Positions 18,152-26,469 of a stretch of DNA of 64,000 nt are shown here, one piece after another. The stretch's first letter is position 1. Every line of letters starts with the position of its first letter. The notes beneath the pieces are model-generated. The model was not told where the DNA came from, did no database searches, and saw only the letters and a program-made list of their open reading frames with translations. This DNA comes from an uncultured Tateyamaria sp. (GTDB taxonomy: Bacteria; Pseudomonadota; Alphaproteobacteria; Rhodobacterales; Rhodobacteraceae). Both the position numbers and the translations under genes were made by a program. The stretch covers positions 434,001 to 498,000 of the forward strand of contig NZ_CANNES010000001.1 of NCBI RefSeq assembly GCF_947503705.1, given 5' to 3'.

Positions 18152-19279
18152 TCAGGTCAACCTTAACACAGTCTTGAAATGCGCATCCCATGTGGGCGGT
18201 TCAAACTGCTTTGGTCTTGACGGTGTGGGCTCTGCCTCGGCCAATTCTTTAACCTTGTTAATCCACAGATAACGATCTGAAACGCTTGCGTAAACGGGTA
18301 TTTCGCCAAGGATTTCGCGGAACACGTTCAAATCATTCACGATCAGGGGCACGCCGCGCGCCGCCGCCTCTGTCGCGGGCAGGCCAAAACCCTCGGCATG
18401 GGTCGGGAAAAGGACGCCATTTGCACCCTCGATCAGGGCTGCCAATGCCCCGTCTGACAACCCTGCGACCTCACGAACGGGTCCGTTTGGCGGCAGTCTG
18501 TCGAGGCGGTCAAACACGTCCTCATTTTTCCAGCCACGCGAGCCGGCGATGATCAACCGGGGTGCATCGGTCCCCATCTCTTCCCAGATATCCAGCAAGA
18601 AGGCATGGTTCTTGCGCGGCTCGATGGTGCCCACACAGACGAAATAAGGCCGCGGCGGCGGCAGGTTTTCCGGCAGGTCCTGTGACCTCGCCGCTGCCAG
18701 CTCTGTTCCCAAATGCGCAACAATCGCCCGGGGCGGCTGCACCATCCGCGCCTCGGCCAGCCGTGCCGTGTCATGCGAATTGTAAAGGATCAAGTCAGCA
18801 AAGCGCGACACCCGATCCACCATTGCCGCAAAAGGGGCGACCGCCCCGTCACGCTGATAATCGGGGAATTCCAGCGGAATTATGTCGTGGATCATCACAG
18901 CCGTCCGCGCCCCCAAGGCACTTTGCACCGTGCGCAGAACGCGGGCGGTGAGATTGGAATGACCGACATTCAAATAAGCAGCCCCCTGCGGCACATGAAG
19001 CCGCAGCATCCGACCCAAGAGTGTAGGCACCACGCGCCCCACGGCCAAACGACGGGCCTTGCGCCAGGTTCTGGTGCGGTGCGCGGATGGGTCCAAGCCC
19101 CTGTCAGGGCCGCTCAGAGGGGTGACAAGCGCCTGCATCCCGGCCTCATCCAGCAGGATATAGCCCAGCTTGGATCGGATCAGCCCAAAGGCGGGCACAG
19201 GATCTGCCAGAACAGCACGCAAATAGGCCAGTTCAACCCGGTCGACACCCGTCAAAACCTTGCCTGCCCGACGCATCAA
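18152..19279 (-). CDS. GT4-type glycosyltransferase (N-terminus uncertain)
   Basis: A GT-B fold transferase of 375 or more residues. The C-terminal Rossmann half has YFVCVGTIEPRKNH, LIIAGSRGW and the donor-binding FPTHAEGFGLPATEA. The annotated start is TTG 19279, immediately followed by ATG. The codons upstream, still in frame and overlapping the galE end, encode NPPPARLLDLTRL, which continues smoothly into MRRAGKVLTGVDRVE. I recall homologues beginning with such an LDLTRL block, so the true start may be an unusual codon (for example CTG) upstream. The protein likely adds a sugar to the surface glycan made by this operon. Confidence 0.75.
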   Translation of the reverse strand: MMRRAGKVLTGVDRVELAYLRAVLADPVPAFGLIRSKLGYILLDEAGMQALVTPLSGPDRGLDPSAHRTRTWRKARRLAVGRVVPTLLGRMLRLHVPQGAAYLNVGHSNLTARVLRTVQSALGARTAVMIHDIIPLEFPDYQRDGAVAPFAAMVDRVSRFADLILYNSHDTARLAEARMVQPPRAIVAHLGTELAAARSQDLPENLPPPRPYFVCVGTIEPRKNHAFLLDIWEEMGTDAPRLIIAGSRGWKNEDVFDRLDRLPPNGPVREVAGLSDGALAALIEGANGVLFPTHAEGFGLPATEAAARGVPLIVNDLNVFREILGEIPVYASVSDRYLWINKVKELAEAEPTPSRPKQFEPPTWDAHFKTVLRLT

Positions 19280-19313
19280 CCGCGTCAGGTCAAGAAGGCG
19301 CGCAGGCGGCGGG

Positions 19314-20297
19314 TTATTTGTCGTAGTGCCCAGTTTGGTGCCACCTCCAGGCGTCCGTAATCATAGTCTCAAGCGTCGAACGATCCGGGGTCCAGCCCAG
19401 CTCGGCCTCGGCCCGCCTCGATCCGGAAACCAGTTTCGTGCAGTCGCCGGGGCGGCGATCACCGTCCGTGTAGGGGACTGCTTTATTGGTCACAGCGCGG
19501 GAATGGTCGATGACCTCGCGCACAGAAAAGCCGGTGCCGGTGCCAAGGTTGAACACACGGCTGCCCTTGCCATCCTGCAGCCACTTGAGGCCCAGAACAT
19601 GCGCATCCACCAGATCGCAAACATGCACGTAATCGCGAATACAGGTGCCATCGGGCGTGTCGTAGTCGGTGCCAAAAACGGTCAGCGCATCCCGCTTGCC
19701 CGCAATGGCATCCAGCATGAGCGGAATCAAATGCGTCTCGGGCTGGTGGAACTCGCCCACTTCGCCGTCAGGGTCCGCACCCGCCACGTTGAAATAGCGA
19801 AAGATGACGTGGCGCAGGCCAAAGGCGGCCTCGAAGTCGATCAATATGTCTTCGATCGCGCGTTTGGACGCGCCATAGGCATTGATCGGGTGTTGGGCGC
19901 TGTCCTCGTCCAGAACGACGTTGTCCTGGTCGCCATAGGTGGCGCAGGTCGAGGAAAAGACAAAATTCTCACACTCTGCCGCCACCGCAGCCTCGATCAG
20001 GTTAAGCGAGCCCATGACGTTGTTGCGCCAGTATTTGCCCGGCAGCTTCATACTTTCGCCCACTTGGCTGAGAGCGGCAAAGTGCATAACGGCCACGGGT
20101 TGGTATTGGGCAAAAGCGGCGTCGATGACCGCTCGGTCCATCAGGTCACCCTGAACGAAGGGGCCAAATTTGACGGCATCCTGCCAGCCGGTTTCAAGGT
20201 TGTCGAACGTCACGGGCGTGAACCCGGCGTCGCGCAAAGCCTTGCAAGCGTGAGAGCCGATGTAACCCGCCCCGCCCGTCACCAATACATGTGTCAC
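19314..20297 (-). CDS. galE: UDP-glucose 4-epimerase
   Basis: A 327-residue short-chain dehydrogenase/reductase-family epimerase interconverting UDP-glucose and UDP-galactose (possibly the GlcNAc pair). The NAD-binding GGAGYIGSH begins at residue 8; catalytic Ser/Thr (FSSTCATYG) and the YGASK Tyr-Lys pair are present. It follows galU by 14 bases, so the two enzymes probably supply UDP-hexoses to the four transferases downstream. Its 3' end may overlap the true start of the GT4-type gene. Confidence 0.95.
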   Translation of the reverse strand: MTHVLVTGGAGYIGSHACKALRDAGFTPVTFDNLETGWQDAVKFGPFVQGDLMDRAVIDAAFAQYQPVAVMHFAALSQVGESMKLPGKYWRNNVMGSLNLIEAAVAAECENFVFSSTCATYGDQDNVVLDEDSAQHPINAYGASKRAIEDILIDFEAAFGLRHVIFRYFNVAGADPDGEVGEFHQPETHLIPLMLDAIAGKRDALTVFGTDYDTPDGTCIRDYVHVCDLVDAHVLGLKWLQDGKGSRVFNLGTGTGFSVREVIDHSRAVTNKAVPYTDGDRRPGDCTKLVSGSRRAEAELGWTPDRSTLETMITDAWRWHQTGHYDK

Positions 20298-20311
20298 AAA
20301 AGTACTCCGCC

Positions 20312-21205
20312 TTATTCTGCAGCACGGTCCAGATGAACCACGTCGCGAATATAGGCCAGGAGGTCGTCGCGCAATTCGTCGCGGGCCAGGCCAAAGGCGA
20401 CGGTAGCCTGCAAAAACCCGGATTTGGACCCGCAGTCAAACCGCTGGCCACGGAACCTGTAACCATACACGCCGTGTTCGCCGTTGATCTCGCTGGCGAT
20501 GGCGTCGGTCAGTTGGATTTCGCCCCCCGCCCCGGATTTCATCTGATTCAGCGAACGCAGTACAGAGGGGTTCAGGATATAGCGGCCAATAACGGCCAGG
20601 TTCGAAGGCGCTTTGCCAACAGGGGGCTTTTCGACCATGCCTTTGACCTTGACCACGTGGCCCATATCCTCTTGCACGTCGAGCACGCCATAAGACGACG
20701 CCTTTTCCGGCGGAACTTCCATCGTGGCAACCACGTTGCCGCCGGTTTCGTTATAGGCCTCGACCATCTGTTGCAGACACGGCTTTTCGGCGGCGATCAC
20801 ATCATCGGGCAAGATCACGGCAAAGGGCTCGTTGCCGACAAGGCGGCGGGCGCACCATACCGCATGGCCAAGGCCCAGGGCTTTGTGCTGGCGGATATAG
20901 GCGATGGCACCGCTGTCCATGTTGGTGTCTTTCAACACCTCCAAAAGCTCATCTTTGCCCTTTTTGCGCAGCTCTTGTTCGAGCGTGGGGGCATGGTCGA
21001 AATAGTCCTCAAGCGCACCTTTGCCGCGCGAGGTCACAAAAATGAATTCCTTGATACCGGCCGCGCGCGCCTCATCAATTGCGTATTGGATCAAGGGCCG
21101 ATCAACCAGTGTCATGATTTCCTTGGGAACCGACTTGGTCGCGGGTAAAAAGCGTGTCCCGAGTCCGGCCACCGGGAAGATCGCTTTTGTTACCTTTTTA
21201 CGCAT
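20312..21205 (-). CDS. galU: UTP-glucose-1-phosphate uridylyltransferase
   Basis: A 297-residue enzyme making UDP-glucose. The nucleotide loop is seen in FPVAGLGTRFLPATKSVPKE, with the family motifs LGHAVWCAR, LPDDVI and MVEKPP. It is the first gene of the leftward block galU-galE-GT4-GT2-GT14-sulfotransferase. A 139-base gap (21206-21344) separates it from the preceding leftward gene; a promoter probably lies there, but I see no strong boxes. UDP-glucose is also used for other envelope glycans, so it need not be dedicated to this cluster. Confidence 0.96.
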   Translation of the reverse strand: MRKKVTKAIFPVAGLGTRFLPATKSVPKEIMTLVDRPLIQYAIDEARAAGIKEFIFVTSRGKGALEDYFDHAPTLEQELRKKGKDELLEVLKDTNMDSGAIAYIRQHKALGLGHAVWCARRLVGNEPFAVILPDDVIAAEKPCLQQMVEAYNETGGNVVATMEVPPEKASSYGVLDVQEDMGHVVKVKGMVEKPPVGKAPSNLAVIGRYILNPSVLRSLNQMKSGAGGEIQLTDAIASEINGEHGVYGYRFRGQRFDCGSKSGFLQATVAFGLARDELRDDLLAYIRDVVHLDRAAE

Positions 21206-21344
21206 GGATGCTCCCCTCGCGTTTACGCTGTTACTTGCTACGCACTGATGTTTCGAAACTCTCTAACCACAAATTACGGCCTAAAGAATGGCCAAATCGT
21301 GAAACTTTGGGCATGAGCCATTATTGTTGCGCGGACGCGCCAAT

Positions 21345-22589
21345 TCAACCTTCAATCAGGCGAACCGCTGCCACGCGTTCCACCTCTCGGGTCACACGGG
21401 ACGAAAATGTGGTTAACCGAACGGGTGGGTCGCTCCGCTCTGACTTGCCAAAAAGGCCGCCGCGCTGTTCCCAGAATCCTTCAGCCGTGAACCGCACCGA
21501 ATGGTAAAGCGTCGTAGGCGACAACAGAATCAGCGTGACAATCTCGCCTTTGGCCACCCGCTCTGCCGCCTCGGCACGCAGACGCGCACGCTGCCAGATA
21601 CGCCCCCTCAGAACGGTGCTTTTGCGAGCCCGGAACGGGAACGCCCGAAAGGCCGACACAGGGCTGCGCGTCACCTGACCGCCGCCACGCTGCCGACCAA
21701 GGCCCTGGCCATAGCCAAGATCCAGACGCCGCATCAGATACCGCACGCCATCAGGGTCAAGCCGTCCAGCGACCATATGCGCCATCGCGCGGCGTTTTTC
21801 ATGATCGCGGATCGCACGCCAATGGGTCGGCCGATCCGCCTCGGCCAGGTACTTGCGCTGAAACACCGCCCAGCTTGATCCGATGTCATAAAGGTCCGCA
21901 GGCACCCGATCCCTGCGACGACGCGGGCTGGCCTCGAACCCGTGATGCACCTCTGCCATGGGCACCACTGCCGTGGCATGCCCGGCCCGCATCAGGCGCA
22001 GGTTCAGATCGGTTTCGTCCAGATAAAAAGCAAAGCCGGGGTCGAACCCTTCCAAGTCCACCAGCACATCACGGCACACAGCCATATTCGTGCCTTCGGT
22101 CTTGGTGGCGATCGTCCCTTTGGGCGTCAGGATCGTGGCCCGTTTCGGGTTCATGTCCAGATCCGCAGTATCGCCGCGCAGATCGACGCTGCGCGCGCGC
22201 CACTGAAACGATATACCGTTGCGCCCCCGCACATAGCCGCCCATCGCCGCCACATTCGGACGGCGTGCAGGCGCCACAAGCTGAGTCAGCCAAGTGGGTT
22301 CCGGCACCGCATCATCGTCGATAAAGGCCACGACATCGCCCGCCGCGTGGCTGATCCCCAAATTCCGCGCCTCTGAAATATTAGCCCGGTCAAAGCCGAC
22401 CAGCTTGACCAAATCGGCAAAAGGGGAACGCGCCACTGCAGCCTCGCCCTTTGGATCGGCCACAACGACAACTTCAAAGTTGGGATATTGCAGTTGGTTC
22501 AGCCCCGTCAGACACCGCAGCAAGGCGGTGGGCCTGTCACGGCTGACAACCACCACACTGACCATCACATTGGTCAGGTGTTCGGTCAT
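21345..22589 (-). CDS. Glycosyltransferase family 2 protein
   Basis: A 414-residue GT-A transferase. The N-terminal domain has VSVVVVSRDRPTALLRCL, the DXD-type motif FIDDDAVPEP and the acceptor-side FYLDETDLNLR. The C-terminal 120 residues are basic and rich in Arg, without a membrane anchor I can see. It overlaps kdsB by 4 bases and follows cysQ-kdsB on the same strand, which links it to KDO-containing glycans (LPS core or capsule). The donor sugar is not predictable. Confidence 0.85.
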   Translation of the reverse strand: MTEHLTNVMVSVVVVSRDRPTALLRCLTGLNQLQYPNFEVVVVADPKGEAAVARSPFADLVKLVGFDRANISEARNLGISHAAGDVVAFIDDDAVPEPTWLTQLVAPARRPNVAAMGGYVRGRNGISFQWRARSVDLRGDTADLDMNPKRATILTPKGTIATKTEGTNMAVCRDVLVDLEGFDPGFAFYLDETDLNLRLMRAGHATAVVPMAEVHHGFEASPRRRRDRVPADLYDIGSSWAVFQRKYLAEADRPTHWRAIRDHEKRRAMAHMVAGRLDPDGVRYLMRRLDLGYGQGLGRQRGGGQVTRSPVSAFRAFPFRARKSTVLRGRIWQRARLRAEAAERVAKGEIVTLILLSPTTLYHSVRFTAEGFWEQRGGLFGKSERSDPPVRLTTFSSRVTREVERVAAVRLIEG

Positions 22590-23386
22590 TCAATCCCCAT
22601 CTCAGCCATCATCGCCTCGATCCTTGGTACATCTTCGGGGTTGTTGAGCTCCCAGAACTGGCGGCCGCGAGCCGCAACTTCGACACACAGGATGTGACGG
22701 CCGTTCTCCAGAAACCGCAACTGCTCCAACCCTTCCAACCGCTCCAGTGGGCCAACAGGCCAATCCGGATAGGAGGCCAGGGCATCCGGGCGATACGCAT
22801 AGACACCAACATGGTGAAACACCGGCGTATCTGCATCATCGGCATAAATCGCGTTTGTGTAGGGGATCACCTCTTTCGAGAAATAGAGCCCTTGGTGCTG
22901 CGCCCCAAAGACAGCAGTTGTGCCGCCCACGCGCCCCGCCTTGCGATCCGCCAGAAAACCGTTCAGCGTGGCCCCGTCACAGCGCAACACTGGCGTGGCA
23001 ATCTCGGCCTCAGGCGCGGCTTTCAGTCCCTCGATCAATCCCTCGACAAACCATGGGGGCGTCAAAGGGGCATCACCCTGAAGGTTCACCACGATATCAA
23101 AACTGCCGCCCAGAGCGGCATGCGCCTCGGCGCACCGCTCCGTCCCGTTGGCGCAAGCCTCAGAGGTCATGACAACCTCGGCGCCAAACGCCTCTGACGC
23201 AGTGCGAATGCGTTCGTCATCTGTAGCCACCACAACCCGGTCAACCCCGGCGACAGACTTCGCCGCACGCCAACTGCGCTCGATCAACGACTGCGCCTGA
23301 CCCGTGGCCCCGGTCAAACCGACCAAGGGCTTGCCCGGATAGCGGGTCGAGGCATAGCGCGCCGGGATTGCGATCAGAACAGACAT
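22586..23386 (-). CDS. kdsB: 3-deoxy-manno-octulosonate cytidylyltransferase (CMP-KDO synthetase)
   Basis: A 266-residue enzyme that activates KDO with CTP for transfer to lipid A or capsule. Motifs: IAIPARYASTRYPGKPL at the N-terminus, VVVATDDERI, NGTERCAEA and VNLQGDAPL. The start ATG overlaps the cysQ stop, and the stop overlaps the following glycosyltransferase start, so the three are translationally coupled. This copy could serve LPS or a KDO-linked capsule; a KpsM-like permease nearby makes the second possible. Confidence 0.94.
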   Translation of the reverse strand: MSVLIAIPARYASTRYPGKPLVGLTGATGQAQSLIERSWRAAKSVAGVDRVVVATDDERIRTASEAFGAEVVMTSEACANGTERCAEAHAALGGSFDIVVNLQGDAPLTPPWFVEGLIEGLKAAPEAEIATPVLRCDGATLNGFLADRKAGRVGGTTAVFGAQHQGLYFSKEVIPYTNAIYADDADTPVFHHVGVYAYRPDALASYPDWPVGPLERLEGLEQLRFLENGRHILCVEVAARGRQFWELNNPEDVPRIEAMMAEMGIE

Positions 23387-24183
23387 CAGACGGGTTTCAG
23401 ATCAACAGAAGGGGCATAGGCGATAAAGAACGGGTTGGCATAAGTGTCTTTCCCATAGGTCAGGGGGGTCAGATCATCAAAGCGCACCACAGCCCCACCG
23501 GCACCGGCCAGAACGGCATGACCAGCGGCGGTATCCCACTCCATTGTGCGGCCCAACCGAGGGTACAGATCCGCCTCGCCTGTCGCCACCAGACAGAATT
23601 TCAGGGAGGACCCGGCGCTTTTCATATCCTTTACATCGTATTTTTTGATGTAGTCATCGGTCGCCTGGTCCCGGTGGGATTTGGAGGCAACGACCATCAA
23701 CGCGGCGTTGTCACTGGTTGCCACGTTCATCGGGGTCACATCGCCCACGACGTCCTTGTCAAAAGCACCCGTTTCCTCGACGGACTGGCCATCGGCCTGG
23801 GTAAAGAACATGCGCCCCTTGGCAGGCGCATAAACGACGCCGCGCGTTGGCACACCACCTTCGACCATCGCGATATTCACGGTGAAATCGCCGCGACGAT
23901 GCACGAATTCCTTGGTTCCATCCAGCGGATCAACGATCAGAAACGTGTCGCCCGTGGTTGTATGAGTGGCCGCCTGTTCTTCGGTCACCAGCATCACATC
24001 AGGAAAGGCAGCGCGCAGACCGGCCGAAATGATGGCATCCGCCGCCTCATCAGCCGCCGTCACCGGGCTGTCATCCGACTTGGTCTTGACGTCAAAATCG
24101 TCCTCACCATAGATTTCCATAATCTTGTCCCCAGCCTCCAGGGCCAGCTTGCGGATCACCGGGATCAACGCGTCATAGTTCAT
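23386..24183 (-). CDS. cysQ: 3'(2'),5'-bisphosphate nucleotidase CysQ
   Basis: A 265-residue inositol-monophosphatase-family enzyme that hydrolyses PAP to AMP. Metal-binding motifs are VTEEQ, DPLDGTKEF and EWDTAAGHAVL. PAP is the by-product of PAPS-dependent reactions, so the enzyme could support both sulfate assimilation and the sulfotransferase at 13965-15392. GAGGAG lies 7 bases upstream of ATG 24183. It leads the cysQ-kdsB-GT2 operon and is divergent from the permease gene (119-base gap). Confidence 0.92.
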   Translation of the reverse strand: MNYDALIPVIRKLALEAGDKIMEIYGEDDFDVKTKSDDSPVTAADEAADAIISAGLRAAFPDVMLVTEEQAATHTTTGDTFLIVDPLDGTKEFVHRRGDFTVNIAMVEGGVPTRGVVYAPAKGRMFFTQADGQSVEETGAFDKDVVGDVTPMNVATSDNAALMVVASKSHRDQATDDYIKKYDVKDMKSAGSSLKFCLVATGEADLYPRLGRTMEWDTAAGHAVLAGAGGAVVRFDDLTPLTYGKDTYANPFFIAYAPSVDLKPV

Positions 24184-24302
24184 TAATTTGCTCCTCAGGC
24201 GGGCACTTGTTGAAAATCAGATGCGCGCCCCTTATGCTGCGGCGCTAACGGAACGGCAAGATTTCCCTGCGATAACGCATCATTCGAGGCACATAAGAGC
24301 TT

Positions 24303-25127
24303 ATGTTTCAATCGTCAGGCAAACCACAGACCGGCTTTGGCACTGCCATGGCCATGTTCGAGCTGATTTATCACTCGATCGTGCGCTCCGTGCGAAAAAC
24401 GCACAATAACGCCTTCATGGCGATTGTGATGAATATGTTGCAGGCGGCGATCTTTGTCGGCGCATTCTATGTGATGTTTTCGGTGCTGGGCCTGCGCGGG
24501 GCGGCAATCCGGGGCGACTTCCTGCTCTATATTATGACAGGCATCTTTCTTTACATGACACACACCAAGTCGCTTGGTGCTGTCGTGGGCTCCGAAGGGC
24601 CAGCAAGTCCGATGATGCAACACGCGCCGATGAACACGATCATCTCGATCAGTTCGGCGGCGCTGGGCGCGCTTTATGTCCAAGTGCTGTCGCTTTTCGT
24701 GATCCTTTTTATCTACCACGTGGCCTTCACCCCTGTGGAGATTGAGGACCCGTTCAGCGCTTTCGGCATGTTGATGCTGGCCTGGTTCACCGGTTGCGCG
24801 TTGGGGATCGTTCTTTTGGCGATCAAACCGTGGTTTCCGACCTTCGTCTCGATCTTTACCCAGATCTACCAAAGGGCCAACATGATCGCCTCAGGCAAAA
24901 TGTTTGTGGCCAACACGCTGCCCAGCTTCATGCTGGCCATGTTCGACTGGAACCCGCTATTCCACACGATTGATCAGTCGCGGGGCTACACATTCATCAA
25001 CTACAACCCGCGCTATTCGTCCTGGGAATACGCCTGGTGGGTGGGGGTTGTCCTGCTGATGGTGGGGCTGATGGGCGAGTTCTACACCCGCAAACACGCC
25101 TCACTCAGCTGGGGCGCACGGCGCTAG
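24303..25127 (+). CDS. Polysaccharide ABC transporter permease, KpsM/Wzm type
   Basis: A 274-residue ABC-2 family integral membrane protein with about six hydrophobic helices (for example residues 37-60, 74-90, 113-140, 158-178, 255-272). It resembles the permease half of capsule/O-antigen exporters. The ATPase (KpsT) and the periplasmic partners (KpsE/KpsD) are not in the window. The start is ATG 24303. It is divergent from cysQ and ends in a 4-base overlap with a convergent small gene. Its neighbours suggest export of a surface polysaccharide. Confidence 0.8.
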   Translation: MFQSSGKPQTGFGTAMAMFELIYHSIVRSVRKTHNNAFMAIVMNMLQAAIFVGAFYVMFSVLGLRGAAIRGDFLLYIMTGIFLYMTHTKSLGAVVGSEGPASPMMQHAPMNTIISISSAALGALYVQVLSLFVILFIYHVAFTPVEIEDPFSAFGMLMLAWFTGCALGIVLLAIKPWFPTFVSIFTQIYQRANMIASGKMFVANTLPSFMLAMFDWNPLFHTIDQSRGYTFINYNPRYSSWEYAWWVGVVLLMVGLMGEFYTRKHASLSWGARR

Positions 25128-25468
25128 GGCGCGACACGGGACGGGCCAAGCAGCAGTACATCCATCCGGCCACGCACACGAAAACTCAGCCATATCAGGT
25201 AACAGCCAAAGACCAGTATCCCGCCCACACAGACCAAGGGTGCAAATACCCACGCCTGCGCCGAAAACGCGTTCCGCCACAAAAACCAAACTGTGCTCAG
25301 CAACAGATAAGCGGAAAAATCCACGTTGAATTGACCCTGCCAAGTCATCGCCAGAACCCCGCCGAAAAACGGCGTGATCAGGTCCAACCCCTCACGGCCA
25401 ATAACCACCAAAGTGTAGACCGCCACCACTGCCACAAGGCAGGCACAAATCGCACGCAATGCCAGCAT
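25124..25468 (-). CDS. Small integral membrane protein of unknown function
   Basis: A 114-residue protein with three hydrophobic segments (about 4-25, 48-64 and 71-95 of the protein) and a polar segment ending in RVRGRMDVLLLGPSRVAP. The middle has TPFFGGVLAMTWQGQFNVDF. I have seen similar proteins in Rhodobacteraceae but know no function. The start ATG 25468 follows TTGAGGAGAT closely; a longer in-frame start at 25564 adds 32 residues without conserved look. It converges on the KpsM-like gene. Confidence 0.6.
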   Translation of the reverse strand: MLALRAICACLVAVVAVYTLVVIGREGLDLITPFFGGVLAMTWQGQFNVDFSAYLLLSTVWFLWRNAFSAQAWVFAPLVCVGGILVFGCYLIWLSFRVRGRMDVLLLGPSRVAP

Positions 25469-25677
25469 CGCATATCTCCTCAATCCACGCTTCGACACGG
25501 CGTAGGTCGGGACAGGAAACCAATCAATTACCTCACAGGTCATACACCAACGACACGACTGCATTCATTGTTCGAAAATTATACTCCGAGTTTGGGGCAG
25601 CGCCCCAAGGCCCTTGCGGCCAGAGCAAAATAAAATAGTGCGCGCCGACAGGCGCTCCTTTTGGCAAGACCCGGAAA

Positions 25678-26277
25678 CTACAGAACCACGCGGCAGGTCA
25701 GGTTGATCCGCCCACCTTTGGGCAACAAAGACGACGATCCAAAGCGTATTCGATCCACACCGTGATAGGTCAGGCGCGCATCACCGCCCATGACCACAAC
25801 GTCCCCCGACTCCAGCCACAGCGATTCTGTCTTGCCGCCCCGGGTCGTATTCCCGATGCGAAACAGTCCCGCATCGCCCAAAGACACTGACAGAACCGGC
25901 CAGGAAAAATCTGCCTCGTCGCGGTCCTGATGCATGCCCATACGCGCGCCGTCGCCGTAGTAATTGACAAGACAGCAGTCCGGCGCACGCTCCAATCCGG
26001 TCAAACCATGCCACAACGCCAAAACCGCATCGGGAATCGGTGGCCATGGCTGACCCTCCGGGTGCGCGGGCGCATAACGATAGCCGGAACGATCCGAATA
26101 CCAGCCTACAGCGCCCGCCGACGTCATCCGCACCGACATGGGCTTGCCATAGGGTGTTTCGGGCGAAAACATGGGCGCCACGGCAGCAACATCCCGGATA
26201 TCCCCGACCAAAGCGGCCTGAGCCGCCGGATCAAGATAGCCCTTGAAGATGTCAAAACCGCGTATCTGAACCCGCAT
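25678..26277 (-). CDS. alkB: Alkylated DNA repair dioxygenase AlkB
   Basis: A 199-residue Fe(II)/2-oxoglutarate dioxygenase that removes methyl lesions such as 1-methyladenine and 3-methylcytosine from DNA or RNA. Iron ligands are His116, Asp118 (GMHQDRDEADF) and His172 (TYHGVDR); Arg190 in the C-terminal GGRINLTCR would hold 2-oxoglutarate. ATG 26277 is the natural start. It is divergent from dnaK and is not in an Ada operon, so its regulation is probably not by Ada. Confidence 0.92.
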   Translation of the reverse strand: MRVQIRGFDIFKGYLDPAAQAALVGDIRDVAAVAPMFSPETPYGKPMSVRMTSAGAVGWYSDRSGYRYAPAHPEGQPWPPIPDAVLALWHGLTGLERAPDCCLVNYYGDGARMGMHQDRDEADFSWPVLSVSLGDAGLFRIGNTTRGGKTESLWLESGDVVVMGGDARLTYHGVDRIRFGSSSLLPKGGRINLTCRVVL

Positions 26278-26335
26278 TACCGCCAACCTTACCGATTATG
26301 TGCAATTTTTGCTCTTTTACACCACATCGCAACGG

Positions 26336-26364
26336 TTGCAGCGTCAAATGACCCTCCTTATATA
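26336..26364 (+). promoter_or_regulatory. Predicted dnaK promoter
   Basis: TTGCAG (26336-26341) and TATATA (26359-26364) are 17 bases apart. The bases CCTCCTTATATA near the -10 and GGTTGCA near the -35 also partly resemble an alphaproteobacterial RpoH (sigma-32) promoter, so heat-shock control is likely. No CIRCE element is visible. About 100 bases of leader precede dnaK. Confidence 0.45.
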
Positions 26365-26469
26365 CGCCCCAGCGCGCCCGACCGGGTGCATCACAATCGT
26401 GGCGTCGATGCCGACAATCGGGTCGTCGCCTCGTGTCATCGCCTTGAAGTAACATGAGGGATCGAAAAC

